From: Cupriavidus sp. EM10
GTDB taxonomy: Bacteria > Pseudomonadota > Gammaproteobacteria > Burkholderiales > Burkholderiaceae
Direction: 5' to 3'
DNA length: 64,000 bases
Assembly (NCBI RefSeq): GCF_018729255.1
Contig: NZ_CP076061.1
Span: 992,001-1,056,000 of the forward strand
The notes below the pieces were generated by a model. That model worked only from the letters and a program-made list of their open reading frames with translations. It had not been told where the DNA came from and searched no databases. Positions 19,954-29,118 of the stretch are shown here, piece by piece (positions within the stretch are counted from its first letter, which is position 1; each line of letters opens with the position of its first letter). Position numbers and translations under genes: made by a program.

Positions 19954-19982
19954 TGCATCGCAGCTTGATAAGCTGCATTGCA
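19954..19982. promoter_or_regulatory. 29-bp nested dyad between divergent ligase and thiolase genes
   Basis: GCAGCTT-GAT-AAGCTGC (19960-19976) is flanked by TGCA at 19954-19957 and 19979-19982, all on the same centre (19968). It sits 54 bases before the ligase start and 157 before the thiolase start. It is a good candidate operator for the cluster's IclR protein. Confidence 0.5.
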
Positions 19983-20138
19983 GTCCACTATACTGCTACT
20001 CGGTTTGCATGACAAGCCGATGCAGGCTTTATGCACGCGAACTTCATGTATCGCCGGGAAATTTCGGTTCTGCACATCGGTCTTTAAAACCGAAATATGC
20101 AGCCGAAGGAGCTTCACCAACCTCAGGAATTGGACCGT

Positions 20139-21320
20139 ATGCGCCAGGCAGTCATCGTTTCAACAGCACGTACCCCCATCACCAAGGCTCACCGCGGTGA
20201 ATTCAATCTGATGCACGGCCCGTCGCTGGCATCCCATGCGGTACGCGCCGCAGTCGAGCGGGCGCGCATCGATCCCGAATCCATTGAAGACGCCGTACTT
20301 GGGTGCGGCTTTCCCGAAGGCATCGCTGGAAGGAACATCGCCCGGCAAACGGTGGTACGCGCCGGGCTGCCGCTGGGGATTGCAGGTACCACGATCAACC
20401 GGTTCTGTGCCTCCGGTCTGCAGGCCATCGCCACCGCCGCCGGCCAGATCGTGGTGGATGGTGCATCGGCAGTCATTGCCGGCGGCGTCGAAAGCATCAC
20501 CGGCATCCAGGCACACCCCGACGCGGAGAAGCACCTCGACCCGTGGATCGTCCACCACAAGCCGGACCTCTACTTGCCGATGATCGATACCGGCGATATC
20601 GTTGCCGCCCGCTACAAGATCTCGCGCGAAGCGCAGGATCAGTTCGCGGTGGAGAGCCAGCGCAAGACGGCAGCAGCGCAACTATCCGGCCGATTCCAGG
20701 ACGAGATCGTGCCGGTGACGACCACGATGTCGGTCACGAACAAGGACACCGGCGAGACGAGCATCCGCGAAGTGACCACGAGTGCCGATACCTGCAACCG
20801 GCCGGGCACGACCTACGAGTCGCTGGCCAAGCTCTCCCCCGTCAAAGGAGCGGATCGCTTTGTGACGGCCGGCAATTCATCGCAGTTGTCGGATGGCGCA
20901 TCGGCATGCGTGCTGATGGAGGCCCGCGACGCCGAACGCGCCAACCTTGATCCGCTCGGCGCGTTCAAGGGCATGGTTGTCGTCGGATGCGAGCCTGACG
21001 AAATGGGCATCGGCCCGGCGCTCGCCATCCCCAAGTTGCTTGCGCGGCACCAACTGACCGTGGGGGACATTGGCCTGTGGGAACTCAACGAGGCGTTCGC
21101 GTCGCAGGCCATCTACTGCCAGCAACGCGTCGGCATTCCCGATGACCGGCTGAACGTCAATGGCGGCGCGATTTCGCTGGGTCATCCGTACGGGATGACC
21201 GGCGCCCGACTGGCCGGACATGCTCTGATCGAGGGCCGGCGCCGCGGCATTCGTTACGCCGTGGTCACCATGTGCATCGCCGGCGGGATGGGCGCAGCCG
21301 CACTGTTCGAAGTGTTCTGA
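20139..21320 (+). CDS. acetyl-CoA C-acyltransferase (thiolase)
   Basis: About 393 residues from ATG 20139, chosen because [14 protein letters not shown] is the usual thiolase N-terminus; the frame opens 42 bases earlier. The nucleophile is in [12 protein letters not shown] (about residue 90), the histidine in [16 protein letters not shown] and the second cysteine in [10 protein letters not shown] substrate-loop segment ([22 protein letters not shown]) is in place. It cleaves a 3-ketoacyl-CoA to acetyl-CoA and a shortened acyl-CoA, the last step of the pathway. It shares the divergent control region with the ligase at 18257-19900. Confidence 0.93.
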   Translation: MRQAVIVSTARTPITKAHRGEFNLMHGPSLASHAVRAAVERARIDPESIEDAVLGCGFPEGIAGRNIARQTVVRAGLPLGIAGTTINRFCASGLQAIATAAGQIVVDGASAVIAGGVESITGIQAHPDAEKHLDPWIVHHKPDLYLPMIDTGDIVAARYKISREAQDQFAVESQRKTAAAQLSGRFQDEIVPVTTTMSVTNKDTGETSIREVTTSADTCNRPGTTYESLAKLSPVKGADRFVTAGNSSQLSDGASACVLMEARDAERANLDPLGAFKGMVVVGCEPDEMGIGPALAIPKLLARHQLTVGDIGLWELNEAFASQAIYCQQRVGIPDDRLNVNGGAISLGHPYGMTGARLAGHALIEGRRRGIRYAVVTMCIAGGMGAAALFEVF

Positions 21321-21385
21321 CACCCACCAGGCCAGGCGACACACCAGATCAACTCGCCTGGCTCACTACTAGACGGAGACAATCC

Positions 21386-22003
21386 ATGCCCGCACCTACC
21401 GTGCAATTCTTGCTCGATTTCGGCAGTCCCAACGCTTACCTGTCGCACAAGGTGATTCCGGAAATCGAAAGCCGAACCGGCGTCACCTTCGAATACATCC
21501 CGATTCTCTTGGGCGGACTCTTCCGGTTGACAGGCAACCGCTCGCCCGCCGAAGCCTTCGCGGGCATCAAGAACAAGCAGGATTTTGCTCGCCTGGAAAC
21601 ACAACGGTTTATCGATCGACACAATATCGTTGGCTACCGCGTAAACCCGCACTTCCCGGTCAACACGCTTCAGATCATGCGAGGCGCGGCGACCGCACTG
21701 ATTGACGGAGGGTTCGAGACGTACGTGGACGTAGTGTTCTCGGCAATGTGGGAGCGCGGCCTCAAGATGGATGACCCAGCCGTGATCGAGGCAACGCTGA
21801 ATGAAGCCGGCATCGATGGCGCACGCATTCTTGCACGCATTGGCGACCAGGCCGTCAAGGATCTCCTGCTCGCCAATACCCAACGGGCCTTCGAGCGCGG
21901 AGCCTTCGGCTCACCAACGTTCTTCGTCAACGATGAGATGTACTTTGGCAAGGACCAGTTGCGTGACGTGGAAGAAGAAATCCAGCGCGTTCTGGCCCAA
22001 TAG
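21386..22003 (+). CDS. DsbA-fold 2-hydroxychromene-2-carboxylate isomerase / GST-kappa-like protein
   Basis: A 205-residue DSBA-like thioredoxin protein. It has LDFGSPNAYLSHKVIPEIE at the N-terminus, where serine replaces the DsbA CxxC as in the HCCA isomerase/GST-kappa group, and the cis-proline motif FGSPTFFVNDEMYFGKDQL near the end. Members use glutathione in aromatic degradation or act as peroxisomal-type GSTs. ATG 21386 with GGAG seven bases upstream and 65 bases after thiolase. It may act in the same pathway as the GST at 17478, but the reaction cannot be inferred. Confidence 0.85.
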   Translation: MPAPTVQFLLDFGSPNAYLSHKVIPEIESRTGVTFEYIPILLGGLFRLTGNRSPAEAFAGIKNKQDFARLETQRFIDRHNIVGYRVNPHFPVNTLQIMRGAATALIDGGFETYVDVVFSAMWERGLKMDDPAVIEATLNEAGIDGARILARIGDQAVKDLLLANTQRAFERGAFGSPTFFVNDEMYFGKDQLRDVEEEIQRVLAQ

Positions 22004-22020
22004 CGTGCCGCTATAAAAAG

Positions 22021-22051
22021 TGCGGGCCGCCACGGAGGTACGCGGCCCGCA
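22021..22051 (-). terminator. rho-independent terminator for the SDR-acyl-CoA dehydrogenase operon
   Basis: TGCGGGCCGC pairs perfectly with GCGGCCCGCA around an 11-base loop. Read on the minus strand it is followed by CTTTTTATAG (complement of 22011-22020). It lies 25 bases past the stop of the acyl-CoA dehydrogenase gene. The opposite side also has a short A-run, so it may work weakly for the plus-strand genes. Confidence 0.75.
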
Positions 22052-22075
22052 AAACCATGCTTGATCCGTCGTCGC

Positions 22076-23191
22076 TCAATTCGGCGCCAGTTCGCGCGAT
22101 GTCCTCCTGGCAACGCGCCGCAGATGGTAGGCAGCGTTGCCGAGTGACTGCTCAATTGCCGTCAGTCGCCGGAAGCCGTGCGAGATGCCCATCTCTTCCG
22201 TCATGCCCATCCCGCCATGAATCTGGATGGCCTGCTGCCCGACAAAGCGCGCACCAATGCCGACCAGCGCCTTCGCCGACGCACAGGCCTGCGCGCGCTC
22301 CGCTACGTCGTCAACAAAAGCCAATGCGCGCCACACCGACGATTTCGCCTGCTCGGTATGCACGAACATGTCGACGAGCTTGTGCTGCAGGACCTGAAAA
22401 CTGCCGATAGGAACGCCGAACTGCTTGCGCGTGCGCGCGTACTCCGCAGTATCCCGGATCATCGATTCCATGATGCCTACCGCTTCAGCGCACAGTCCAA
22501 TGCGGGCGATATCCAGCGCGAACTCAAGGTGCTTCGACGTCTCGGTGCCATCGCCCAGCATGGCGTCGACGGGAATCCTGACGTTGCTGAACGTTGCTTC
22601 CGAAATCGACCCGCCATCCACCGACGGATGCGTCACCATGCCGACGCCGGGCGTGCTGGTCGGCACCATGAACAGCCGGAAATCGTCACCGCGACGCGCC
22701 AGCACGATCAGCACATCGATGTCGCCCGCGAGGATGCCCTTCTTGCGGCCATCCAGCACGTAGCCGCCGTCCGCATCGGCATATTCCGCATCGATGTTCA
22801 GCAGGGCATAGGCGGAATCGGCCTCCTCGTAGGCCACGGCAAAGCGCATCGAGCCATCGATGATCCGCGGCAGGAGGTCCTGCTTCTGTGGCTCGCTTGC
22901 GGCGGCCTGAATCAACGCACCGGGAAAGACGACCGACGCCATGTAGGGCTCATTGAGAAGCGCCCTGCCAAACTCTTGTACCACCACGGCAACGTCGGTC
23001 CAGTTGCCGCCCCCGCCTCCGAAGCGCTCCTCAAACGGCAAGGCAAACATGCCCTGCTCGGCAAGCGCGCGCCAGGCCCTGGATTTTCCGGAGACGGTCG
23101 CAGTCCGCTCCGCGAGGCTGTACTCGCGGGTCAGATATCGCGACACGGCGTCAATCACGAGTCGCTGGTCTTCAGTCAGTTCAAAATTCAT
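22076..23191 (-). CDS. acyl-CoA dehydrogenase family protein, beta-type partner
   Basis: A 371-residue acyl-CoA dehydrogenase. It has LTEDQRLVIDAVSRYLTRE at the start, EERFGGGGGNWTDVAVVVQEFGRAL, YARTRKQFGVPIGSFQVLQHKLVDM and the C-terminal IQIHGGMGMTEEMGISHGFRRL. The usual FAD/substrate motif (xxTEPxAGSD) is replaced by AVAYEEADSAYALL. This divergence, and its tight pairing nine bases after another dehydrogenase gene, match heteromeric alpha2beta2 enzymes such as the steroid-degrading ChsE1-ChsE2 type, in which one partner lacks catalytic residues. The exact oligomeric state is inference. Confidence 0.88.
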   Translation of the reverse strand: MNFELTEDQRLVIDAVSRYLTREYSLAERTATVSGKSRAWRALAEQGMFALPFEERFGGGGGNWTDVAVVVQEFGRALLNEPYMASVVFPGALIQAAASEPQKQDLLPRIIDGSMRFAVAYEEADSAYALLNIDAEYADADGGYVLDGRKKGILAGDIDVLIVLARRGDDFRLFMVPTSTPGVGMVTHPSVDGGSISEATFSNVRIPVDAMLGDGTETSKHLEFALDIARIGLCAEAVGIMESMIRDTAEYARTRKQFGVPIGSFQVLQHKLVDMFVHTEQAKSSVWRALAFVDDVAERAQACASAKALVGIGARFVGQQAIQIHGGMGMTEEMGISHGFRRLTAIEQSLGNAAYHLRRVARRTSRELAPN

Positions 23192-23200
23192 GTTGACGCC

Positions 23201-24396
23201 TTACAGGTTCAGTTCGAGCTTGGCGAGGATGTTCTTCTGGATTTCCTCGGATCCACCGTAGATCGTGAGCTTGCGAAGGTTCAGATAGTTCGCAGCCTGG
23301 GCCGGCGCATCATCCGGCAGCCATCCGCCGCCCGACCAGTCGAGCTCGCGTGCCTCGCGCGGATAAGGCAACGCATCAACGCCCAATGCATCGACATAGA
23401 GTTCCGACACCTGCTGCGCGAGCTGGCAGCTGCGGATCCGGTAGAGCGACGCTTTCGTACCCACATCGCCGCCCGCGTCGGCCTCCGAGATGGCACGCAG
23501 CAGCGTGTATTCGAGCGCATCCACTTCGATTCTGATACGGGCCACGCGCTCAAGAAAGGCCAGGTCGTCGCCGAGCATGCCTTCGGGCCAGGACGGGTCG
23601 ACGCGGCGTCAACCAACCGCCGCAGGTTGCGCCGGATCTGCCCCACCATCCCGGTGCTGAATCGCTCATGCCTGAGCAGGTACTTGGCGCAGTCCCATCC
23701 GCGATGCAATTGCCCAACCAGGTTCGCAGCTGGAACACGCACCCCATCGAAGAACACTTCGTTGACTTCGTGCTTGCCGTCGAGGGTGATGATCGGACGC
23801 ACGGTGATACCAGGCGAGCGCATGTCGATCAGCAGGAAGGAGATGCCTTGCTGCTTCTTCGCATCGGGATCGGTCCGGACCAGACAGAACATCATGTCGG
23901 CATGCTGCGCATAGGTGGTCCAGATCTTCTGCCCGTTGACGATGAAGCTGTCGCCATCGAGCCGGGCGCTCGTCGACAGGCTGGCCAGATCCGATCCCGC
24001 GCCCGGTTCCGAATAGCCTTGACACCACCAGTCGTCGCCACTGCGGATACGCGGGAGATAGCGCGCCTTCTGCTCGTCCGTGCCAAACGCCAGCAGCACC
24101 GGCGCTACCATCCGCACGCCAAACGCGATGGGTTCGGGTGCGCCGGCCAGCGCGCACGCCTCGGCAAAGATGTAACTCTGCAACGGTGTCCAGCCGGTAC
24201 CGCCGTGCTCGACTGGCCAATTTGGCGTGCTCCAGCCCTGCGCGGCCAGGATTCTGGTCCAGCGAACAATATCGTCCTTTTGCAGGTGCCGATTTTCCAG
24301 GACCTTCCGCCTGATGTCGTCAGGCAAGTTGGTGCGCAGAAAATTCTCCACCGACGCGCGGAACGCCTGATCTTCCTTGCTATATGCCAATTCCAT
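23201..24396 (-). pseudogene. acyl-CoA dehydrogenase, alpha-type partner, one frameshift
   Basis: Restored length is 398 residues. The N-terminal part has the full FAD/substrate motif QGYSEPGAGSDLASL and GQKIWTTYAQHADMMFCLVRT; the C-terminal part ends LRKLTIYGGSEEIQKNILAK with the conserved GGSEEIQ. The frame breaks near 23603-23607: one added base joins RRLVDAA to VDPSWPEGMLGDDL. FadE-type enzymes oxidise acyl-CoA at alpha-beta. ATG 24396; stop at 23201, nine bases before the partner dehydrogenase. The operon order is SDR, this gene, partner. Confidence 0.88.
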
Positions 24397-24402
24397 GATG
24401 GC

Positions 24403-25130
24403 TTACCAGGCCTCGATCCACGGACGCAGATCCAGTTCGTGCGTCCATGCATCCTTCGGTTGCTGGTGCAGCATCCAGTACATATCCGCGATGTGCTCGG
24501 GTTCAGGATGCCATCGCGCTCCTTCAGGGCATAGCGCTCGGGGAACGTCTCGCGGATGAATTGAGTGTCGATGGCACCGTCGATCACCGGGTGCGCCACG
24601 TGCACGCCTTTTGGCGCGAGTTCCTTGGCCATGGACTGGGCCAGCGCACGCAGACCGTGCTTGGCGCCGGAGAACGCAGCGTACCCCGCACGACCACGCA
24701 GGCTGGCCGTTGCACCGGTGAAGAAAATCGACCCATGACCGCGCGGCACCATGACCCGGGCCGTTTCGCGGCCCATCAGGAAACCGGCGAAGCAGGCCAT
24801 CTCCCAGACCTTGAAGTAGACGCGCGCCGTGGTATCGAGGATATCAAAGCGCACGTTGGCGCCGATATTGAAGATGGCGACTTCGATAGGGGCAACCTTG
24901 GTTTCGATCTCCTGGACCAGCGCCACCATTTCTTCCTCTTTGCGGGCATCCGAGGCAAACGCGTGGGCAGTGCCTCCCTCGCTTTCGATCTGTGCGACCA
25001 GCGGGGCGAGCTTTTCCGCGTTGCGACGCGTCACGCAGGCGATATAGCCCTCCCGCGCAAAACGCCTTGCAATGGCGCCGCCGGTGGCGTCTCCAGCACC
25101 AATCACGAGTACCGCTTTCTTTTCCGACAT
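24403..25130 (-). pseudogene. SDR-family oxidoreductase with Phe in place of the catalytic Tyr, one frameshift
   Basis: Restored length is 242 residues. The Rossmann entry is VLVIGAGDATGGAIARRFA and the NIGANVRFD segment follows. Where classical SDRs have YxxxK this protein reads FSGAKHGLRALAQ, so the catalytic tyrosine is replaced by phenylalanine. A subgroup with this change is common in proteobacteria, and its reaction is unclear. The frame breaks at G-run 24499-24501 (plus strand): one more base gives ILNPEHIADMYWMLHQQP and a C-terminus ending RPWIEAW, stop at 24403. ATG 25130 has AAGGAG seven bases upstream. Confidence 0.82.
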
Positions 25131-25164
25131 CCGAGTCTCCTTTTTGCGGTTTCGCAGAACAACG

Positions 25165-25179
25165 AACCGCATTGCGGTT
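25165..25179. promoter_or_regulatory. dyad AACCGC-ATT-GCGGTT between divergent SDR and ligase genes
   Basis: A perfect six-base inverted repeat 35 bases before the SDR start. A further GCGGTT half-site occurs at 25146-25151, about 19 bases upstream. It is a plausible operator for the TetR-type regulator encoded at 27952; this pairing is a guess. Confidence 0.45.
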
Positions 25180-25324
25180 TAGTATGATCGGCGGGATGAT
25201 CGTCGTCAACGCCATTTCTGGAAATTTTTTCGTGATACCGCATGGTCATCCTTGAATTTTCGAACCGACCTGCAGTAGCATGACCCGCATAGCAGTACAT
25301 AATCTCGGAGACAAGGAGCAAAAT

Positions 25325-26893
25325 GTGACGAAAGAGGATGCGCAGCCTTCCAGGGCCTTCAATCGAATCCACGAAGTTGTCCGCCCATGGGTAAAAGCTC
25401 AGCCAGACGCTCCGGCATTGCAGGACAGCAAACTCAAGCTGACCTATACGGAACTGTCGCAGGCGATCGATTCGGTCGCCGAACGATTGCAGGATCTCGG
25501 CGTACGGCCTGGAGACCGTGTCTTGCTCGTGGCCGAGAACTGCGTCTCGCTGGCAACGTTAGTACTTGCCTGTAGCGCCTGCGATGCATGGGCGGTCGTG
25601 GTCAATCCCCGCCTGTCCGCTCGGGAGATTGACAACTTCCTGGAACACTCCGATGCGCGCCGGGCGATCTACGTTGCCAACGTCTCGCGCGATGCGCTTG
25701 ACCATGGAAACCGTGCCCGGGCGAACCTGGAGGCCTTTCCTTACCTCGGCGACGTTCTGGTCGGTCCGCTCAACGCCGCTGCAGCTCCCGAACCGGTCAG
25801 CCGCGATCCGGCGCAGCAAGTCGCAGCGATGATCTACACGTCAGGAACATCTGGCAGCCCGAAGGGCGTCATGCTGACGCATGCCAACTTCCTTTACATG
25901 GCATCCCTTGCGGCAACGTTGCGTCGCCTGGGCCCTCAGGACATCGTCTACGGCATCCTGCCAATGGCCCATGTGGTTGGGCTTTCTTCGCAATTGCTTG
26001 GAGCAGTGTCGTGCGGATGCACGCTGTTGCTCGAGGAGCGATTTTCGCCGGAGGTTCTCCACACCGCGATCTGCGCGAAGGGTGTCACTGTTTTTCTGGG
26101 GGTGCCTGCGATGTTCGCGCGCCTGCTCGAATGGTGCGCCAAGACACGCGCTTCGGTAGCCGGGCATCGGCTCAGGATCATTGGCGCATCCGGCTCACCG
26201 CTGATGCCGGAACTCAAGCATGCGGTGGAATCCGCTTTCGGCATGCCGCTGCAGAACGGTTACGGTCTAACGGAGCTATCGCCTACCGTCGCACAGACAT
26301 CGCTAGATGCACCACGAACCGACTGCGCTGCGGGCATGCCAATTCCCGGACTGGAGGTTCGTATCGTGGATAACCTTGGCAACGACGTCGAGCGGTGCTC
26401 GACCGGCGAACTCTGGGTTCGCGGCCCCAACCTCATGAAGGGCTATTACAAAGCGCCCGAACAGACCCGCATCGCCGTCAACGCGGAGGGTTGGTTCAAT
26501 ACGGGCGATCTGGCGCGCCAGGACGCAGACGGCGCCCTGTTCATCGTCGGTAGAACCAAAGAACTGATCATCCGCTCGGGCTTCAACGTCTACCCCGTGG
26601 AAGTCGAGCAAGTCCTGAACAGCCATCCCGGCATCGTTCAGTCGGCGGTGGTCGGCCGGCAGGTGGAGGGCAATGAAGAGGTCGTGGCGTTCATCGAGCT
26701 TGCGTCCGATGCGCCTGTCACACGCGACGCATTGCTGAACTTCCTGCGTGAACGTCTTTCGCCGTACAAGTTGCCTGCGGAAGTTCGCGTCATGCATCCC
26801 CTTCCTGCCGCACCCACGGGAAAGCTGCTCAAGGGCGAAATCAAGAAACTGGCGGCGGTGGCAGCGGATGCGCGACAAGTCATCCTCAGCTGA
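25325..26893 (+). CDS. AMP-dependent acyl-CoA synthetase / ligase
   Basis: A 522-residue ANL-superfamily ligase. GTG 25325 is chosen because AAGGAG lies six bases upstream, although the frame is open 45 bases further. It has the loop MIYTSGTSGSPKGVMLTHAN, the motif NGYGLTELSP, the hinge GWFNTGDLARQDADGALFIVGRTKELIIRSGFNVYP (in segments) and the lysine in APTGKLLKGEIKK. It forms acyl-CoA from a carboxylic acid. It is divergent from the SDR/dehydrogenase operon and precedes a Bug receptor, which suggests uptake and activation of the same acid. Confidence 0.92.
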   Translation: MTKEDAQPSRAFNRIHEVVRPWVKAQPDAPALQDSKLKLTYTELSQAIDSVAERLQDLGVRPGDRVLLVAENCVSLATLVLACSACDAWAVVVNPRLSAREIDNFLEHSDARRAIYVANVSRDALDHGNRARANLEAFPYLGDVLVGPLNAAAAPEPVSRDPAQQVAAMIYTSGTSGSPKGVMLTHANFLYMASLAATLRRLGPQDIVYGILPMAHVVGLSSQLLGAVSCGCTLLLEERFSPEVLHTAICAKGVTVFLGVPAMFARLLEWCAKTRASVAGHRLRIIGASGSPLMPELKHAVESAFGMPLQNGYGLTELSPTVAQTSLDAPRTDCAAGMPIPGLEVRIVDNLGNDVERCSTGELWVRGPNLMKGYYKAPEQTRIAVNAEGWFNTGDLARQDADGALFIVGRTKELIIRSGFNVYPVEVEQVLNSHPGIVQSAVVGRQVEGNEEVVAFIELASDAPVTRDALLNFLRERLSPYKLPAEVRVMHPLPAAPTGKLLKGEIKKLAAVAADARQVILS

Positions 26894-26941
26894 TCGCGCG
26901 CTCGCGCGTCGTTCTACACAGAACATTTATGGAGACACACA

Positions 26942-27928
26942 ATGACCAGGAAAACCCGCATCAAGGGACTAAGCCTCGCAATTCTGGGACTTCTTTCGCA
27001 TCCCCTACTCGCCGCTGACCAGAAATACCCCACCAAGCCGATCCGGCTGGTCGTGCCGTTCTCCGCAGGTGGTGCACTCGATACGACGGCACGTGTGCTG
27101 GCGGAGCGTATGTCGAACCATATGGGCCAGCCGGTCGTGGTGGACAACCGGACAGGCGCCGGCGGGATTATCGGCGTGGACAACGTTGCAAAGGCTGCGC
27201 CCGATGGCTACACGCTGTCGATTTCCCAGACGTCCCAGCTGTTGGTCAACCAGTTCCTGTACAAGAAACTGGCCTACAACCCGAACAAGGACTTCACACT
27301 GGTTGCCAAGATCGCGGATTCCCCGTTGGTTCTGGTGGTCAGCCAGACGGTTCCGGTCAAGGACGCCAAGGAACTGCGCGCCTACCTCACGGCGAATCAG
27401 GGCAAGCTTTCCTATGGTTCCTGGGGCGTCGGAACCGTCGGCCATCTGAGCGCTAGCAAGCTCAACGAGGTGACCGGCGCCAAGATGACGCATGTCTCCT
27501 ATCGGGGCGAAGTACCCATGGTCCAGGACATCATCGCAGGCAATGTGCAACTTGCGTTCACGACAGGCTTGCAGGCGAACATGTTTCTGAAGAGCGGCAA
27601 ACTGAAAGCCATCGGGGTCACCGGCACATCCCGCCTGCCGACCTTGCCGAACGTGCCGACTCTCGCCGAACAAGGCTTTGACAGCGACGTATTCAAGACG
27701 GTAGGTTGGTCCGCCATTGCCGCGCCCGCCGGCACGCCGCCACAAATCATCCAACGCTTGGCGGATGAGGTCAAACTGGCTACAAATCTCCCCGAAGTCA
27801 GGAATCGAATCAATGATCTTGGCTTCGTCGCGAACTATACCGGCCCGACGGAGTTCGCAGCGCTCTACCAGAAGCAGGCTCCTGTCTGGCAAGCTGTCGT
27901 AAAGGAATCCGGGGCGTCGCTTGACTGA
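26942..27928 (+). CDS. Bug-family periplasmic solute-binding protein
   Basis: A 328-residue receptor with a signal peptide (LSLAILGLLSHPLLAADQK) and the Bug motif YPTKPIRLVVPFSAGGALDTTARVLAERM, then NRTGAGGIIGVDNVAKAAPDGYT. ATG 26942 is preceded by GGAG. It follows the ligase by 48 bases, in an operon with the TetR gene. As with the other Bug protein (11709-12710), no TctAB partner is present. The ligand is probably the acid activated next door. Confidence 0.9.
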   Translation: MTRKTRIKGLSLAILGLLSHPLLAADQKYPTKPIRLVVPFSAGGALDTTARVLAERMSNHMGQPVVVDNRTGAGGIIGVDNVAKAAPDGYTLSISQTSQLLVNQFLYKKLAYNPNKDFTLVAKIADSPLVLVVSQTVPVKDAKELRAYLTANQGKLSYGSWGVGTVGHLSASKLNEVTGAKMTHVSYRGEVPMVQDIIAGNVQLAFTTGLQANMFLKSGKLKAIGVTGTSRLPTLPNVPTLAEQGFDSDVFKTVGWSAIAAPAGTPPQIIQRLADEVKLATNLPEVRNRINDLGFVANYTGPTEFAALYQKQAPVWQAVVKESGASLD

Positions 27929-27951
27929 TTGGTATTCAGCTCCGTATCGAG

Positions 27952-28596
27952 GTGCCTGAAGTCCCCCGAGATCGCAGAAGGAACGGGTTCCGTTCTTCAC
28001 GCGAGAACTTTTTGCGCGTGGCCACGACGACCATGCGCAGCCGGGGCATCCGAGCGATTACCGTCGGGGAGATTACGGGAAAACTTGATCTTGCACGGAG
28101 TACGTTCTATCTGCGCTTTGACTCCAGATCGCATCTGATTGAAGAAGTGCTGCGGGCCTACCTGGATAGACTGCAATCTGGTGCCGCTCAGAGGGTGGTG
28201 AGCGCGCCAATCGGGCTGGAACGTTTGATAATCGTTCTCGAATATTGGATTAGCGATTACGTGGCACAACCCGGCGGTTGCCTTATCCTGAGCGGTGCCA
28301 CGGAATGTGCAACGCATGCGGACGACCCTGTCCGACAGGCTGTGTATCGGGTGGCGACTAACTGGCGGAGTTACCTCGCCGACCAACTAAGGGACGCCCA
28401 AGTGATTCGACAGATCGCCGATACTGTCGACATCGAACAACTGATCTTCGAGATCTTCAGCTTCGCCCTCGGTGTCCAGCACGATTTTGCTTTTCTGGGC
28501 GAACCCGTTACGGGGCTCGGCGAATCATTCCTGCGCATTCTGAAACGCAACGATGTAGCCGTGTGCAAAGATCTAGCGCTACGAATCCAAATTTGA
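27952..28596 (+). CDS. TetR-family transcriptional regulator
   Basis: About 214 residues, tentatively from GTG 27952, 23 bases after the Bug gene. The helix-turn-helix reads AITVGEITGKLDLARSTFYLRFDSRSHLIEEVL, the standard TetR layout in which Tyr-x-Arg-Phe marks the recognition-helix end. The C-terminal ligand domain has CLILSGATECATHADDPVRQAV. The start lacks a clear ribosome-binding site. It closes the operon ligase-Bug-TetR and may sense an intermediate of the pathway. Confidence 0.85.
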   Translation: MPEVPRDRRRNGFRSSRENFLRVATTTMRSRGIRAITVGEITGKLDLARSTFYLRFDSRSHLIEEVLRAYLDRLQSGAAQRVVSAPIGLERLIIVLEYWISDYVAQPGGCLILSGATECATHADDPVRQAVYRVATNWRSYLADQLRDAQVIRQIADTVDIEQLIFEIFSFALGVQHDFAFLGEPVTGLGESFLRILKRNDVAVCKDLALRIQI

Positions 28597-28599
28597 AAT

Positions 28600-28668
28600 T
28601 CAGGAGACAGAACGCTACCTGCCATAAGGCATAAGCTCCTGCAGAGCTCAAAGGTGTTTGTCTCCTGA
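28600..28668. repeat. long inverted repeat between convergent tetR and hxlR genes
   Basis: TCAGGAGACA (28600-28609) is repeated inverted as TGTCTCCTGA (28659-28668), each arm touching a stop codon of the flanking genes. Inside lies a smaller dyad AGCTC-CTGCA-GAGCT (28634-28648). It could fold as a bidirectional terminator, though there is no T-tract. Confidence 0.5.
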
Positions 28669-29118
28669 TCAAGCAAGGGCTTCGGAACGACTAGTACACA
28701 GCTTACAAACCATGTCTTCGCATCGAATTTCGGAGCCGTCTGCCCGCGCTAGCGCAGCAGCCACTATCTCCTCACCGGTCTTCACATCGTAGAGGCGCAC
28801 TCCTGCCCGGTCGCTTTGCGGCCACCACTGATCAGCCCAGCTCTTAAGGGCAACATATACCGGGAAGAAAGCCCGTCCTTTTTCAGTGAGGTGATACGTT
28901 AGCCGGCTTCCTGGTCCCGCACTGCGCCTACGTTCAAGTAAATCGTTTCCCAAAAGCAGCTTGAGGCGACTGCTCAGTACGTTCGTCGCGACGCCCAGCC
29001 CTCTTTCAAACTCATCGAAGTGCGTCTTCCCGTGTAGAGCCTCGCGCAATATCAACATGGTCCATCGGTCGCCAACTACCGTGGCAGCATCAAACACCGC
29101 ACAACGCGACGTCTCCAT
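28669..29118 (-). CDS. HxlR-family transcriptional regulator
   Basis: A 149-residue winged-helix regulator. It has CAVFDAATVVGDRWTMLILREAL, then THFDEFERGLGVATNVLSSRLKLLL and RRRSAGPGSRLTYHLTEKGRA, the diagnostic HxlR core. The C-terminal tail carries two cysteine clusters around MVCKLC, possibly redox- or metal-sensing. ATG 29118 is chosen because AAGGAG lies six bases upstream; the frame is open 111 bases further. It converges with tetR and its target is not evident. Confidence 0.88.
   Translation of the reverse strand: METSRCAVFDAATVVGDRWTMLILREALHGKTHFDEFERGLGVATNVLSSRLKLLLGNDLLERRRSAGPGSRLTYHLTEKGRAFFPVYVALKSWADQWWPQSDRAGVRLYDVKTGEEIVAAALARADGSEIRCEDMVCKLCTSRSEALA

Noticed and set aside
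28600..28668. A rho-independent terminator
   Set aside because: The arms are 49 bases apart with no T-tract, so I list it only as an inverted repeat.
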